Shown: positions 50,815-59,237, numbered from the stretch's first letter. The stretch: 64,000 nucleotides of DNA from Bog-756 sp035531955 (GCA_035531955.1 DATKRZ010000039.1:62001-126000), one strand, 5' to 3'. Notes: generated by a model from the sequence alone, not told the origin. Numbers and translations: made by a program.

Positions 50815-52386
50815 GTGCAACTGACACCGGGGCGGGGCCGCTCGGGCCTTCGCCGCCCCCTCGGCCGATGGATCGGGGTCGTGGTCTCCGCCCTACTGCT
50901 GGCCGGATGCGGCACGAGTGCCGCGTCCCCTCCACCGGTGTCATCACACCCACCGGGTCCCCATGACTGGCCCTCCTACGGACACGACGCACAGCACAGC
51001 TTTCACGGGGCCACAGCGCTCACCGTGGCCACGGCCGGCAAATTGAGACAGGCGTGGTTCTTCCCGACTGGTGACGCGGTGACTGCCACGCCGACGGTGG
51101 TCAACGGAACCGTCTATGCCGGATCGTGGGACGGCTACTTCTACGCGGTGGATCTGGCCACCGGTGCCCTCCGATGGAAGTACCGCCTCCGATCCCAGGA
51201 CGCGGTCACGCCGTATCCGGGCGAGAACCCGCGCGACCTCACCTCCGACGGGGGACTGGTCACCTCGTCCGCCTGGTATGAAACCGGCGGGGGCAGCCGT
51301 CCCGACCTGGTGATCTTCGGTGGGGGGTACACGCTGTACGCACTCGACGCCGAGACGGGCGCGCTCTACTGGGCCCACGACTACACGGGCCGCCCCGAAG
51401 CACCGCCCGACCCGAACCAGGACGGGACCCGCATCTTCTCCTCGCCCGTGGTCGCCGGGGACAAGGTGCTGTTCGGTGTCGATGTGGACGGGAGCAAGGG
51501 CTATCGGGGCTATATCGCCGCCGCCGACCTGGCCACCGGCCGGCCGGTGTGGGAGCACCAGACGGACGTCGATGCGGCCGGCCGGATCCAGAATGACGGC
51601 TGTGGGAACATCTGGTCTTCGGGGACGGTGCTGCCGAGCTTGGGCTTGGTGGTGTTCGACGTGGCCGACTGCAACTTCGCCAACCCACCCCCGCTGAGCG
51701 AATCGGTGGTTGCACTCCATGTCGGTGACGGACGGCTGGCGTGGGTCTTCCGCCCGGCGCGTGCCGACACCTCGTGCGACCTCGACTTCGGAGCGACGCC
51801 GAACGCCGGTGTCGCCTCGGGCGGCGCCATCTCCTTCCTCGGCGTGGGGGGCAAGGACGGCACCTACTACTCACTCGATCCGAAGACGGGCCGGGAGAGG
51901 TGGGCGACCAACGTGGTCTTCGGGGGATTCTCCGGTGGATTCATCGCCACGACGGCGTTCGACGGCAGGCGGGTCTACGGCTCCACCGCCATCGGCGACT
52001 TCGGAAGGTTCGAGCACGGCACCAAGGTGCTGTGCGACCCCGGCAACCCACGCGATCTCCCCACGCAGGAGCCCTCGGTGCACTCCTTCGATGCCAAGAC
52101 GGGCGCCATCGCCTGGCAGGCCGAGCACGCCGGATCGTTCGCACCCACCACGGTCGCCGGCGGGATGACGTTCAACGGTCCGGGGCTGGGCGCCCCGGTG
52201 CTCGACGTCCGCCTCGCCTCCACCGGGAAGTTGATCGATCAGGCAGCACTCCCCCAGGCGAACTGGTCGGGGGTCGCCACGGTCGGGAACGCTGTGGTCC
52301 TCGGCGTGGGGTCGACCTACAACGCCTCGCCTGCTGGGATCGTGGTCCTTACCCCCGGCGGGAGGCGGCCCGCGGTCCCGGACTGA
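50815..52386 (+). CDS. secreted lipoprotein with PQQ-type beta-propeller
   Basis: A 523-residue lipoprotein: a basic N-terminus, hydrophobic segment GVVVSALLLAGC and lipobox C32. The mature part has tryptophan-docking repeats (e.g. DWPSYGHDAQHSFHGAT, YFYAVDLATGALRWKYR, YSLDPKTGRERWATNV, HSFDAKTGAIAWQAEH), the blade pattern of PQQ-dependent dehydrogenases and BamB-like proteins. The PQQ-dehydrogenase cofactor residues are not clearly kept, so it may be a structural or binding propeller. The GTG at 50815 is 16 nt after the previous lipoprotein stop, so the two may be co-expressed. Its substrate is unknown. Confidence 0.78.
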   Translation: MQLTPGRGRSGLRRPLGRWIGVVVSALLLAGCGTSAASPPPVSSHPPGPHDWPSYGHDAQHSFHGATALTVATAGKLRQAWFFPTGDAVTATPTVVNGTVYAGSWDGYFYAVDLATGALRWKYRLRSQDAVTPYPGENPRDLTSDGGLVTSSAWYETGGGSRPDLVIFGGGYTLYALDAETGALYWAHDYTGRPEAPPDPNQDGTRIFSSPVVAGDKVLFGVDVDGSKGYRGYIAAADLATGRPVWEHQTDVDAAGRIQNDGCGNIWSSGTVLPSLGLVVFDVADCNFANPPPLSESVVALHVGDGRLAWVFRPARADTSCDLDFGATPNAGVASGGAISFLGVGGKDGTYYSLDPKTGRERWATNVVFGGFSGGFIATTAFDGRRVYGSTAIGDFGRFEHGTKVLCDPGNPRDLPTQEPSVHSFDAKTGAIAWQAEHAGSFAPTTVAGGMTFNGPGLGAPVLDVRLASTGKLIDQAALPQANWSGVATVGNAVVLGVGSTYNASPAGIVVLTPGGRRPAVPD

Positions 52387-52470
52387 GTCGAGCGGCCGAG
52401 GTGACGGGAGGACCGGTACTCCGGCTCAGCGGCGGGTGGCGGGCCCGGGCGGACGAGGACGGTGAAGGCC

Positions 52471-53274
52471 TCACCGGGCCCGATGGCGCATCGCCCTCTG
52501 ATAGGAGAGGGGGGCGAGACTGCGCCCGATGGGCGCCAGAAGGGGGAGTGTGGCCGCATTGATCTCCATGCGGGGTCCACCCATCCGGCTCAGCACCAAC
52601 GACGACACCTCGGCATCGCTCCGTCGGACCAGCTTCGGGGGAAGCGATCCGCCATCGTCGGTGCCTGACAGTCCCATGGCGGTCGGCACCCAGGCCGGAT
52701 AGAGCACGTGGACGTGGACGCCCCGCTCTGCGACCTCGTGGGCCACGGCTTCGGTGAAGGCGGCCACTGCGGCCTTGGAGGCGGCGTAGGCCCCGTGTCC
52801 CGGCTCGGGGGCCCGTGCTGAATCGGACGAGACGTTCACAACGATCCCCGATCCCCGGGCGGCCATCCCCGGGACGACCGCCAAGGTGCCGGCGACCACG
52901 CCGAACACGTTGACGTCGAAGATCTCACGATAGGCCGGCGACAGGCCTTCCCAGACAGGGGTGAGTTGTTCGATCCCGGCATTGTTGATCAGCACGTCGA
53001 TCCGTCCGTGCCGGTCTTCGATCTCAGCGAGGGCATGCTGATACGACTCGGTGTCGGCGACGTCGCAGATCCTCGTGGAGCTGCCCGCGGTGGAGGCCCG
53101 GAGCAGCTGCTCGACTTCGGCCAGCAACTCCTCGCGCCGGGCCAAGCCGATGACGGTGGCTCCTCGCTCGGCGAGGTCCAGAGCCAGCCGCCGCCCGATC
53201 CCCGATGACGCTCCGGTGACCACGGCGATGTTGCCGTCGTAGCGCTTGGGCGCCGATCGCCTCTGGCGTCTCAC
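52471..53274 (-). CDS. short-chain dehydrogenase/reductase
   Basis: A 267-residue classical SDR. TGASSGIG (20-27) binds the nucleotide, NNAG and the triad Ser (NVSSDSA), YAASK (Tyr, Lys) are present. LARREELL after strand 2 suggests NADP preference. The C-terminal tail is long and basic (SYQRAMRHRAR). The GTG at 53274 starts just before a basic stretch (RRQRRSAPK); the longer upstream frame is non-family. It is convergent with the PQQ lipoprotein (84 nt) and divergent from the lipoprotein at 53467. The substrate is unknown. Confidence 0.86.
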   Translation of the reverse strand: MRRQRRSAPKRYDGNIAVVTGASSGIGRRLALDLAERGATVIGLARREELLAEVEQLLRASTAGSSTRICDVADTESYQHALAEIEDRHGRIDVLINNAGIEQLTPVWEGLSPAYREIFDVNVFGVVAGTLAVVPGMAARGSGIVVNVSSDSARAPEPGHGAYAASKAAVAAFTEAVAHEVAERGVHVHVLYPAWVPTAMGLSGTDDGGSLPPKLVRRSDAEVSSLVLSRMGGPRMEINAATLPLLAPIGRSLAPLSYQRAMRHRAR

Positions 53275-53466
53275 AGGCAAAGAATAGGCCCGACCGCGGT
53301 CGGGCGTTGCCCATCGGTCGCCCTCCGGCGGGAGAATGACCGTTTCGGGCCGGCAACGCACGGGGGACACGCCTTCCGTCGGCTCCGGCCGGCCCGGGAC
53401 GGCCTTCCTCCCCGGGGTTGTGGCCCCTGGCCGGACCGATGGCCCGGGCGGTGAGAGGCTCTGGCC

Positions 53467-54177
53467 GTGGCCGTCGTGAAGCGAAAGGCAGTGGCGGTGC
53501 TGGTCCTTCTCGGAACCGGACTCGCCGGGTGCGCCACGCCGGGTACGCCGGCCGTTCAGGACACGGTCCGCTGCCCGTCGCGTGACTCCACGAGTTGCTA
53601 CAACATCTCCTCGAACCGGCCTGTCCATGGTGCCCAGTCGGTCTCCTACCAAGGCCAGACGGTGCCCGTGGTGGGACAGCTCCCGTTCCAGTGCGGCATC
53701 ACCTATCAGCAGTGCGCCCTGTTGGCCACCATCCCGATCGACCACGGGAACAGCTACCGGGTGTGGAACACCGCAACCAACGGAGGTGGCTACTACCTGG
53801 AGGCGACTTACCAACCCGGCACTCCGTCGACTTCCGGTGGCCCGGGCCCGGTGGCGACCAGCCCGATGACCCTGAGCGTGCTGGTGAACTCGGTCACCGC
53901 CACCCTGTTGCCCTACAATCCGCAGCTCTCCAACCAGGGCGTCCCGGCCGAACGGATCGCCTTCACCGTGAGCGGCCTTCTCCCATCGTCGGCCCCCTCG
54001 CCGCTTCGCTGCACAATCGAGGTCTTCCACTCGGGCAGGCAGGTGGAGATGACGTCGGTCGCCGCCGGAGCACCTCCGGGATTCACCACCTCGAGCCAAT
54101 CGGTGGGGGTGGCTGTCGCCGGGGGAGGCTTCGCCGGAATGCCCTCGGACGCCCACATCTCCTGTCGCGTGCTCTGA
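53467..54177 (+). CDS. small hypothetical lipoprotein
   Basis: A 236-residue protein with a signal peptide (basic VVKRKAV then LLVLLGTGLAGC) and lipobox C22. The mature part is rich in Thr, Ser, Val and Pro with paired cysteines (C36, C44, C76, C83) that could form disulfides. Beta-strand-like stretches predominate, suggesting an Ig-like or sandwich domain. No family was recognised. It ends 34 nt before the disrupted gene at 54212-54760. The start GTG at 53467 could be replaced by a GTG three codons later. Confidence 0.6.
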   Translation: MAVVKRKAVAVLVLLGTGLAGCATPGTPAVQDTVRCPSRDSTSCYNISSNRPVHGAQSVSYQGQTVPVVGQLPFQCGITYQQCALLATIPIDHGNSYRVWNTATNGGGYYLEATYQPGTPSTSGGPGPVATSPMTLSVLVNSVTATLLPYNPQLSNQGVPAERIAFTVSGLLPSSAPSPLRCTIEVFHSGRQVEMTSVAAGAPPGFTTSSQSVGVAVAGGGFAGMPSDAHISCRVL

Positions 54178-54211
54178 GGCGATCGGTGCCGAGCACCACC
54201 GGGGAAGCGGC

Positions 54212-54760
54212 TCAGACGGCGAGGAGCTGTCTGAAGGCGTCGATCACCGCCAAGGCGCGGTCATCCCCCCGCACCGGGCCGCCCCGGCGGCCGCTGGTGC
54301 GGTCGACGACGTCTGCGAGACGGCCCTCGATGACGGCCGCAGTCTTCGGTGCCGAGCCGATCGTGACCTCCGCCGTGCCGTCGACGATGGTGACCCCGAT
54401 CCGCAGGTGGGGATCGGTCAGATGCAGATCAAGCGGCGTATCGGAGCCGGTGGCGACGATGGCGAGCCCGATGAGGTAGCGCATGACCACCTCGGCCTCG
54501 AGCGGGTCGACCACCTGAGGCTCACCTCACGGCACCATCAGGTCGTGCTCGTGGACCCAGGAGTCGAACGGGAAGTGGCTGACAACCAGGTGGGCCGGGA
54601 GCTGCCCAGGGGCTGCCTCAGCCAACGCCGCCCAGTCGGTGCCGCTCAGCCTCACGAGCTCTGCGTCCACCGGCGCGTCGATAGCCGCCAGGGTCTCCGA
54701 GGCCCGATGCCGAAGTGAGCGGTGGACCGGGAGCCGCGGGAGCGGGCCACCGAGGCTCAT
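54212..54760 (-). pseudogene. maleylpyruvate-isomerase-type gene remnant interrupted by a TGA
   Basis: Two adjacent frames are in the same phase on the minus strand and are separated only by a TGA at 54527-54529. Read through, the product has a DSWVHEHD element, the family's metal-binding histidine region (compare 26962-27783), and then a MDMPI_C-like C-terminal domain. Upstream, the first ~60-80 residues with the N-terminal histidine are missing; the frame starts at 54760, 3 nt from the divergent methyltransferase. A CGA to TGA change would explain the stop. It therefore looks like a truncated, nonsense-inactivated copy of a mycothiol-dependent DinB-like protein. Confidence 0.72.
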
Positions 54761-54763
54761 GCG

Positions 54764-55510
54764 ATGATCCAGTCCGTGGGTTCGACGTCCTACGAGCGGA
54801 TGGCTGCGCGCTATGAGCAGGACCGGGGCGGTGAGGGTCGGGCCAGGGTGATCGCTGACGCGCTCCGTCCCTGGTTGACGCCCGGCTCGGTGGTCGCCGA
54901 CATCGGAGCCGGAACGGGGGTCATCGCGGGCGCTCTGATCGACGATGACCTGGATGTCGTGGGCGTTGACATCTCGATGGGGATGATCTCTCGGGCGTCC
55001 GCCCGCCTTCCCGGTGCGGTCGTTCTGGCCGATGGGGAGGCGTTACCCTTCCGCAGAGGCTCGATGACAACCGCCCTGTTCGTATGGAGCCTCCACCACA
55101 TCGGTGATCCGGTCTCCGCCCTCGATGAGGCGCGCCGGACAATCTCGAGGGGTGGGAGGGTGATTGTCGTCTCGGCCACACCCGAGCACTCGCCGGACGA
55201 GGTTCAGCTCCTCTTCCGTCGCCTTGACGTGCTGACACCGGCGAGGGAACCCGATTGGATCACCCGAGCGGCGTTCGCGGCGCAGTTGGAGCCGGTGGCC
55301 AGCACTCATATCGAGATCGACGTCGAACGGTCGCCTCTCGACCTCGCTCGGCAGATCGAGGACCGGCTCTATTCTCCATTGTGGGATCTCGATGCCGAGC
55401 GATGGAGCATGGTCGTCGCACCGATCATCGAGTCGCTGCGCGATCTCGAGGAACCCTCCCGCAAGCGGCGGGCCACGTTGCGGAGCCCGCTGTTCGTCTT
55501 CGAGGGGTGA
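54764..55510 (+). CDS. SAM-dependent class I methyltransferase
   Basis: A 248-residue methyltransferase of the Methyltransf_11 type. Motif I is DIGAGTG (46-52). LADGEALPF and the following SLHHI motif (WSLHHIGDPVSALDEARR) are motif II/III regions. The substrate may be a small molecule or a lipid; nothing in context decides this. The ATG at 54764 starts the conserved part; a GTG-type start at 54722 is possible. It sits intact between two disrupted genes (54212-54760 and 55511-56042). Its stop TGA touches the start of the frameshifted GNAT. Confidence 0.82.
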   Translation: MIQSVGSTSYERMAARYEQDRGGEGRARVIADALRPWLTPGSVVADIGAGTGVIAGALIDDDLDVVGVDISMGMISRASARLPGAVVLADGEALPFRRGSMTTALFVWSLHHIGDPVSALDEARRTISRGGRVIVVSATPEHSPDEVQLLFRRLDVLTPAREPDWITRAAFAAQLEPVASTHIEIDVERSPLDLARQIEDRLYSPLWDLDAERWSMVVAPIIESLRDLEEPSRKRRATLRSPLFVFEG

Positions 55511-56042
55511 GTGGTGCGCGATGATGCCCGGGTGATCGTTCGACGGCGGAGGGAGGCGGATCTCGACCGGTGCGCACAGCTAGTCGAGGAGGTACAGAGC
55601 GTCGACGGCTATCCGCCCTACCTTCAAAAGGGAGACCTGCGCCTGTTCATCGAGTCATCGAACGCCATGGCCATCTGGGTGGCGGAGACCGACGGGGACC
55701 TGGTCGGCCACGTCGCCCTCAACGCTCGAAGCTCCGACGCGGTCATGGACCTCGCCTCAGCTGTCGGCGATGTGCCGCCACCGGTTCGGGGTCGTCGCCC
55801 GCCTGTTCGTATCTCCGAGAGCCCGAGGAAGGGGAGTCGGGCGCACACTGTTGCGCACCGCCGAAGCTCACGCCGTCGGGCTGGGCCTCTACCCGATACT
55901 CGACGTGGTCACCCGCTTTCAGCCGGCGATCACCCTCTACGAGCAGTGCGGCTGGACTCGTGCCGGCACCGTCACGCTGACCCTTCCCGACGGCTCTCCA
56001 ATCGACGAGTTCGTTTACTTCGCTCCCCGGCGCCTGTCATGA
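55511..56042 (+). pseudogene. frameshifted GNAT-family acetyltransferase
   Basis: The first half (55511 to about 55770) gives a normal GNAT N-terminus (VIVRRRREADLDRCAQLVEEV and AIWVAETDGDLVGHVAL). The second half (from about 55770, in the frame one base over) gives VVARLFVSPRARGRGVGRTLL, the acetyl-CoA loop, and a GNAT C-terminus (LYEQCGWTRAGTVTL). The switch is a net +1 between about 55760 and 55785. A joined product of about 177 residues would be a complete GNAT. Either the gene is broken, or a sequence error or programmed shift is present. It starts directly at the methyltransferase stop. Confidence 0.75.
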
Positions 56043-56290
56043 CCAGGGAAGATGCCTGCTCGCCAACCCGACGGCGATGATGCGCTCCGGCCCTCGGATC
56101 TGCGGCCCAATCACTGCAGCCAGGCATCGTGCCCAGCACCTGGGCCAGCCGAGTCGGCCGGATGGTCCCCGCCACCGAAGCGGGAAGTGCTGATATCAAT
56201 GAGGCCAATCCCGGGGACAACTGGGACCGGGTCGACAGCACCAGGATGGCTGGACCGATGAATTCTTACCGAGCGAACCGTCATACGATC

Positions 56291-56830
56291 ATGGAATCGA
56301 CAAACCTTGCGGACCTCTACGGACTGCCGCCCATCGATTGGACCAAGATCGAGGGTCTGCTCGCAGAAGGGGTGAGCCAAGCCCCCAACAGCGGAGGACC
56401 GGATCGTCATACGTGCTGGCTGGCGACGATCAACCGGGACGGAAGCCCTCACGTGACCGGCATTGGCGCGCTCTGGTTCGACGGGAGCTTTTGGTTCGAG
56501 ACCGGAGAGCAGACGCTCAAAGGCAGAAACCTCGCCCGTGACCCCCGCTGCTCTCTGAGTCTTGCCACTCGCGGGTTCGACCTCGTCATAGATGGTGGAG
56601 CCGAGAAGGTCACCGACCCAGCGACAGTGGCCACCATGGCGGAGCGGTGGCATGCCGCGGGCTGGCACGCCCGCGTCGATGAGTCCGGTATGGCGCTCAC
56701 CGCCGACTACAGCGCGCCATCCGCCGGCCCTCCGCCGTGGACCGTCTATCGGATCGCGCCACGTCAGGCAACGGCGCTCGCCACGGATGATCCGGGAGGG
56801 GCCACGCGTTGGCGGTTTGCCGTCAACTAG
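56291..56830 (+). CDS. pyridoxamine-5'-phosphate-oxidase-fold (F420/FMN) protein
   Basis: A 179-residue split-barrel flavin-type protein. The pattern CWLATINRDGSPHVTGIGALWFDGSFWFETGEQTLKGRNLARDPRCSLSLA (in pieces) is the PNPOx-like signature, with the phosphate-binding Lys/Arg (KGRNL) and a terminal WTVYRIAP strand. Actinobacterial members often bind F420 and reduce or modify small molecules, or sense cofactors. The ATG at 56291 gives the family N-terminus; ATGs further upstream add unlike sequence. The 248 nt before it (56043-56290) hold no supportable gene. Confidence 0.82.
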   Translation: MESTNLADLYGLPPIDWTKIEGLLAEGVSQAPNSGGPDRHTCWLATINRDGSPHVTGIGALWFDGSFWFETGEQTLKGRNLARDPRCSLSLATRGFDLVIDGGAEKVTDPATVATMAERWHAAGWHARVDESGMALTADYSAPSAGPPPWTVYRIAPRQATALATDDPGGATRWRFAVN

Positions 56831-57139
56831 GGATTTGGCCTGAGGATGCTCAACTGAGGGATGTGCCCGACAGGCCGTCGAAGGTGTTGAAGAGCTGCGA
56901 GGCACTGGGTCCCAACTGTTGCACCTCGCCCGGCGTTTCCTCGATCTTCCCGATCTCTCCGATTAGTCCCTCACAGGAGCGACGTGTGGACATCAGATGC
57001 GGCATCGCCGGATACAGGTATGAGGTGACGATGGTGCCGCCCCGGCGGCCGGATGGCGCCATGGGCCCTGGCCTCACCGGTGTAGTCCTCGATAGTGGGC
57101 TTGAGGATGTTGATACAACCTCGAGGCACCATTGCACTC
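56831..57139. other. 309-nt region with fragmentary frames only
   Basis: Short frames exist on both strands. A minus-strand frame, 56850-57137, has a protein-like part reading GGTIVTSYLYPAMPHLMS and then CEGLIGEIGKIEE, but no start signal and no recognised family; it may be a relic. Base composition here is less GC-rich than the neighbours, as in the adjoining HNH pseudogene. No integrase motif was recognised. Confidence 0.4.
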
Positions 57140-57630
57140 ATGGCCGAACGTGACTGCGGCGCTTGTGGACGAGTCTTCAAGCCATCCAGCCGGCATCTTC
57201 GTTGCCGGCCTGTCGGGCAAGGGACGTGTGCCTATGTGGGGATCCAAAGCAGGCCAAGTCACTTGCCTGCGGAGCCTGTAGAACTGAAGCCGCAGATGCC
57301 AACGGAAACTGGAAGGGAGGTCGTACGCGCCATAAAGCTGGATACATCATGGTGCATTCCCCTGACCACCCTCGCGCCGGTCGCAGTCCCTACGTATTCG
57401 GCACATCCTTGAGCAGAGGCTCTTCTTGGCAGACATCTGCTCGAAGGGGAGACCGTTCATCACAGAAATGGCGTTGCGACGACAACCGGCCAGAGAACCT
57501 CGAGCTATGGACCAGGCCCCAGCCTTCGGGCATTCGGGTTGGCGATGCCATCGCATGGGCGCACGCGGTAATCGAACGCTACGAGGGTGACGGCGCACCT
57601 CCAACAACCCTCACCACGGGTGTTCCGTGA
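57140..57630 (+). pseudogene. HNH endonuclease gene with four frame changes, beside ssrA
   Basis: Parts of one HNH endonuclease of the phage-like zinc-ribbon type can be read in sequence but in changing frames: MAERDCGACGRVFKPSSRHLRC (from 57140), CRARDVCLCGDPKQ through NGNWKGGRTRHKAGYIMV to SPYVF, HILEQRL, LGRHLLEGETVHHRNGV, and DDNRPENLELWTRPQPSG. Shifts are near 57205, 57400, 57422 and 57476, each equal to a one-base loss. The HHRNG catalytic part is thus out of frame with the rest. The gene ends 7 nt from the 3' end of ssrA. Composition is less GC-rich than the surroundings. Confidence 0.78.
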
Positions 57631-57637
57631 GGATTCT

Positions 57638-57985
57638 TGGAGGTGGCGGGAATCGAACCCGCGTCCTCCGGCTTCTCAGTGGGTCTTCTCCGAGCGCAGC
57701 CGGTGTTGGATTGTCGGGACCACCACCGCTACCGGCGGCAGCGGTGGTCCGTATCCGACTGAGTTTTCCCCGGCGGCCCGTCGGCGCAGCCGTTCAGGTG
57801 AGTCCCGCTTGATGTCGCCCGGACCCGGCCCGCAGGACTGAGACCGGCCGGACGTCGCTGTTCTTAGGCAGCGAGCGCGAGCTGAGGCTCGGCGTTTATT
57901 TTTTGTTCCGGCTCTTTAACGTGGCTCCGGAGACCACGGCTCGCTTCTTCCACCTCGACGACCAGAGTCGAAGCCTGTCACCCCC
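57638..57985 (-). ncRNA. ssrA: transfer-messenger RNA (tmRNA)
   Basis: A 348-nt tmRNA. The 5' GGGGGTG pairs with the 3' CACCTCC as the tRNA-like acceptor stem (one G-U pair). The 3' part has the T arm GCGGG-TTCGATT-CCCGC. The coding part, 57893-57864, reads (A)EPQLALAA followed by TAA. The resume codon is not certain: the frame is open upstream to GAACAAAAAATAAAC, so a longer tag such as EQKIN-AEPQLALAA is possible. CCA is not encoded. Its role is to rescue ribosomes stalled on broken mRNAs, with SmpB, encoded just upstream on the same strand. Confidence 0.95.
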
Positions 57986-58030
57986 GGGGGTCTCTCCAAC
58001 GGTCGAACCGGCTGTCCGACCGCAGCCCCC

Positions 58031-58059
58031 ATCCTACCGGCCCACCGAGCATCCGTCAG
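58031..58059 (-). promoter_or_regulatory. putative promoter of ssrA
   Basis: On the minus strand CTGACG (58059-58054) and TAGGAT (58036-58031) are separated by 17 bp, four of six matches each. Transcription would start near 58024, giving a 5' leader of about 40 nt before the mature tmRNA end at 57985, to be removed by RNase P. It lies 80 nt downstream of the smpB stop. Confidence 0.45.
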
Positions 58060-58138
58060 CCGTCCGGAGCAGGGCCCCGCGGAGGGCCCGTCCCGATCTC
58101 CCGGCCGATGCGTGCCTGGGGGGCGTCGATCCGAGGCC

Positions 58139-58693
58139 TCACCGGTGGGCGGCGCCCCGGGTGGCGGCCCGTGCCTCCCGGGCGGCCTCACGGCCCGCAT
58201 CCCGGGTGGCGATGGCGTGGCGCTTGTCGTACTGTCTCCGCCCTCGGGCCAGGGCCAGTTCCACCTTCGCCCGACCCTCCTTGAAGTAGATCGAGAGCGG
58301 CACCATGGTAAGGGACTGTTGCTGCGACCGTCCCATCCATTCGTCGATCTGGCGGCGGTGGAGGAGCAGCTTCCTCCTCCGGTCCGGTTCGTGGGCACCG
58401 AACCCGTTGGCCTGGGCGTAGGGCGGCACGTGGACGCCGAAGAGCCACATCTCCCCGTCGATGATCCGGGCATAGGAGTCCTGAAGTGCGATGCGGCCGG
58501 CCCGGAGGGACTTGACTTCGGAGCCCTGGAGGACGACGCCGCATTCCGTGGTCTCGAGGATGTCGTAGTCGTGTCGGGCGCGGCGGTTGGTGGCAACCAC
58601 CCGGTTGGCCTCGCGGGCGGCCTGCTGGCCCGGCGCCCTGCGGGACCCACGGCCGGCGCCCGGCATCGTGTCCTTCTTCCGTGCAGCAGCCAT
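58139..58693 (-). CDS. smpB: SsrA-binding protein SmpB
   Basis: A 184-residue tmRNA-binding protein. The core begins about residue 35 with RARHDYDILETTECGVVLQGSEVKSLRAGRIALQDSYARI and continues with MWLFGVHVPPYAQANGFGAHEPDRRRKLLLHRRQIDEW. The tail KRHAIATRDAGREAAREARAATRG is basic and presumably enters the mRNA channel. The N-terminal ~30 residues are an extra basic stretch relative to the 150-160-residue norm; an internal ATG at 58666 would remove part of it. It delivers tmRNA to stalled ribosomes. It lies upstream of ssrA and divergent from mec (58-nt gap). Confidence 0.95.
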   Translation of the reverse strand: MAAARKKDTMPGAGRGSRRAPGQQAAREANRVVATNRRARHDYDILETTECGVVLQGSEVKSLRAGRIALQDSYARIIDGEMWLFGVHVPPYAQANGFGAHEPDRRRKLLLHRRQIDEWMGRSQQQSLTMVPLSIYFKEGRAKVELALARGRRQYDKRHAIATRDAGREAAREARAATRGAAHR

Positions 58694-58751
58694 CGTCAGT
58701 GGACGGTAGTCGCCCGATCCGAACCCGGCTTCATCTAGCCTGCAAATCACC

Positions 58752-59159
58752 ATGCTCTTGCTCCCCAGGGCCGTGCACGACCAGATGGTGGCCCACTGTC
58801 TGGCCGGACTGCCGGACGAGGCCTGCGGTCTGCTCGGGGGCAACCTCGAGACGGGCGCCGTCGTGACCTGCTATCCGACCCGCAACCTGGCGGCGTCCGC
58901 CAAGCTCTACACCGTGGACCCGAAGGAGCACCTCCAGGCGGATCGCAACGCGGAGGCTGCGGGCAACTCGATCATCGGGGTATTCCACTCCCATACCCAT
59001 ACCGATGCCTATCCGTCACCCACCGATGTGGCCCAGGCTCCCGATCCGGACTGGCACTACGTGCTGGTCTCGCTGCGCGACGTCCAACCGGTGGTCCGGA
59101 GCTACCGGATCGTCGACGGCGCCATCGCCGAGGAACCGGTGAGCCTGGAGCCCGGGTAG
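58752..59159 (+). CDS. mec: JAMM/MPN metalloprotease, Mec type
   Basis: A 135-residue zinc isopeptidase. The JAMM motif is complete: E23 (DEACG), H79-x-H81 (HSHTHTDAYPSPTD), S89 and D92. In Mycobacterium tuberculosis Mec hydrolyses cysteine from CysO-cysteine conjugates. Here it is followed by cysO and cysM, the same order as Rv1334-Rv1336. Since this CysO has residues after its GG, the enzyme may also trim that tail, as JAMM proteases do for QbsE-type carriers (inference). The start ATG lies in a CAAATCACC context without a strong ribosome site. Confidence 0.92.
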   Translation: MLLLPRAVHDQMVAHCLAGLPDEACGLLGGNLETGAVVTCYPTRNLAASAKLYTVDPKEHLQADRNAEAAGNSIIGVFHSHTHTDAYPSPTDVAQAPDPDWHYVLVSLRDVQPVVRSYRIVDGAIAEEPVSLEPG

Positions 59160-59237
59160 AATCCCAACCGAACCGGTCAGGTATTTGCCCGGCCCAGGCG
59201 GGTCGTTGCGTGCCGCCCCGCAGCCAGAGGAGATCCC

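Noticed and set aside
54527..54529. TGA as a selenocysteine codon
   Set aside because: No selenocysteine insertion element was seen, the family does not use selenocysteine, and the gene is truncated at its start as well.
57400..57476. Intron or intein explaining the split HNH gene
   Set aside because: The segments join directly with one-base losses; there is no inserted sequence or splice-type boundary.
57640..57670. A second copy of the ssrA 3' end as an att site inside the window
   Set aside because: I searched by eye for the T-arm/acceptor sequence and found no second copy.
57587..57841. Plus-strand frame with a WRESNPRPP-type sequence
   Set aside because: It is antisense to the 3' end of tmRNA, and this peptide pattern is a known artefact of T-arm sequences read backwards.
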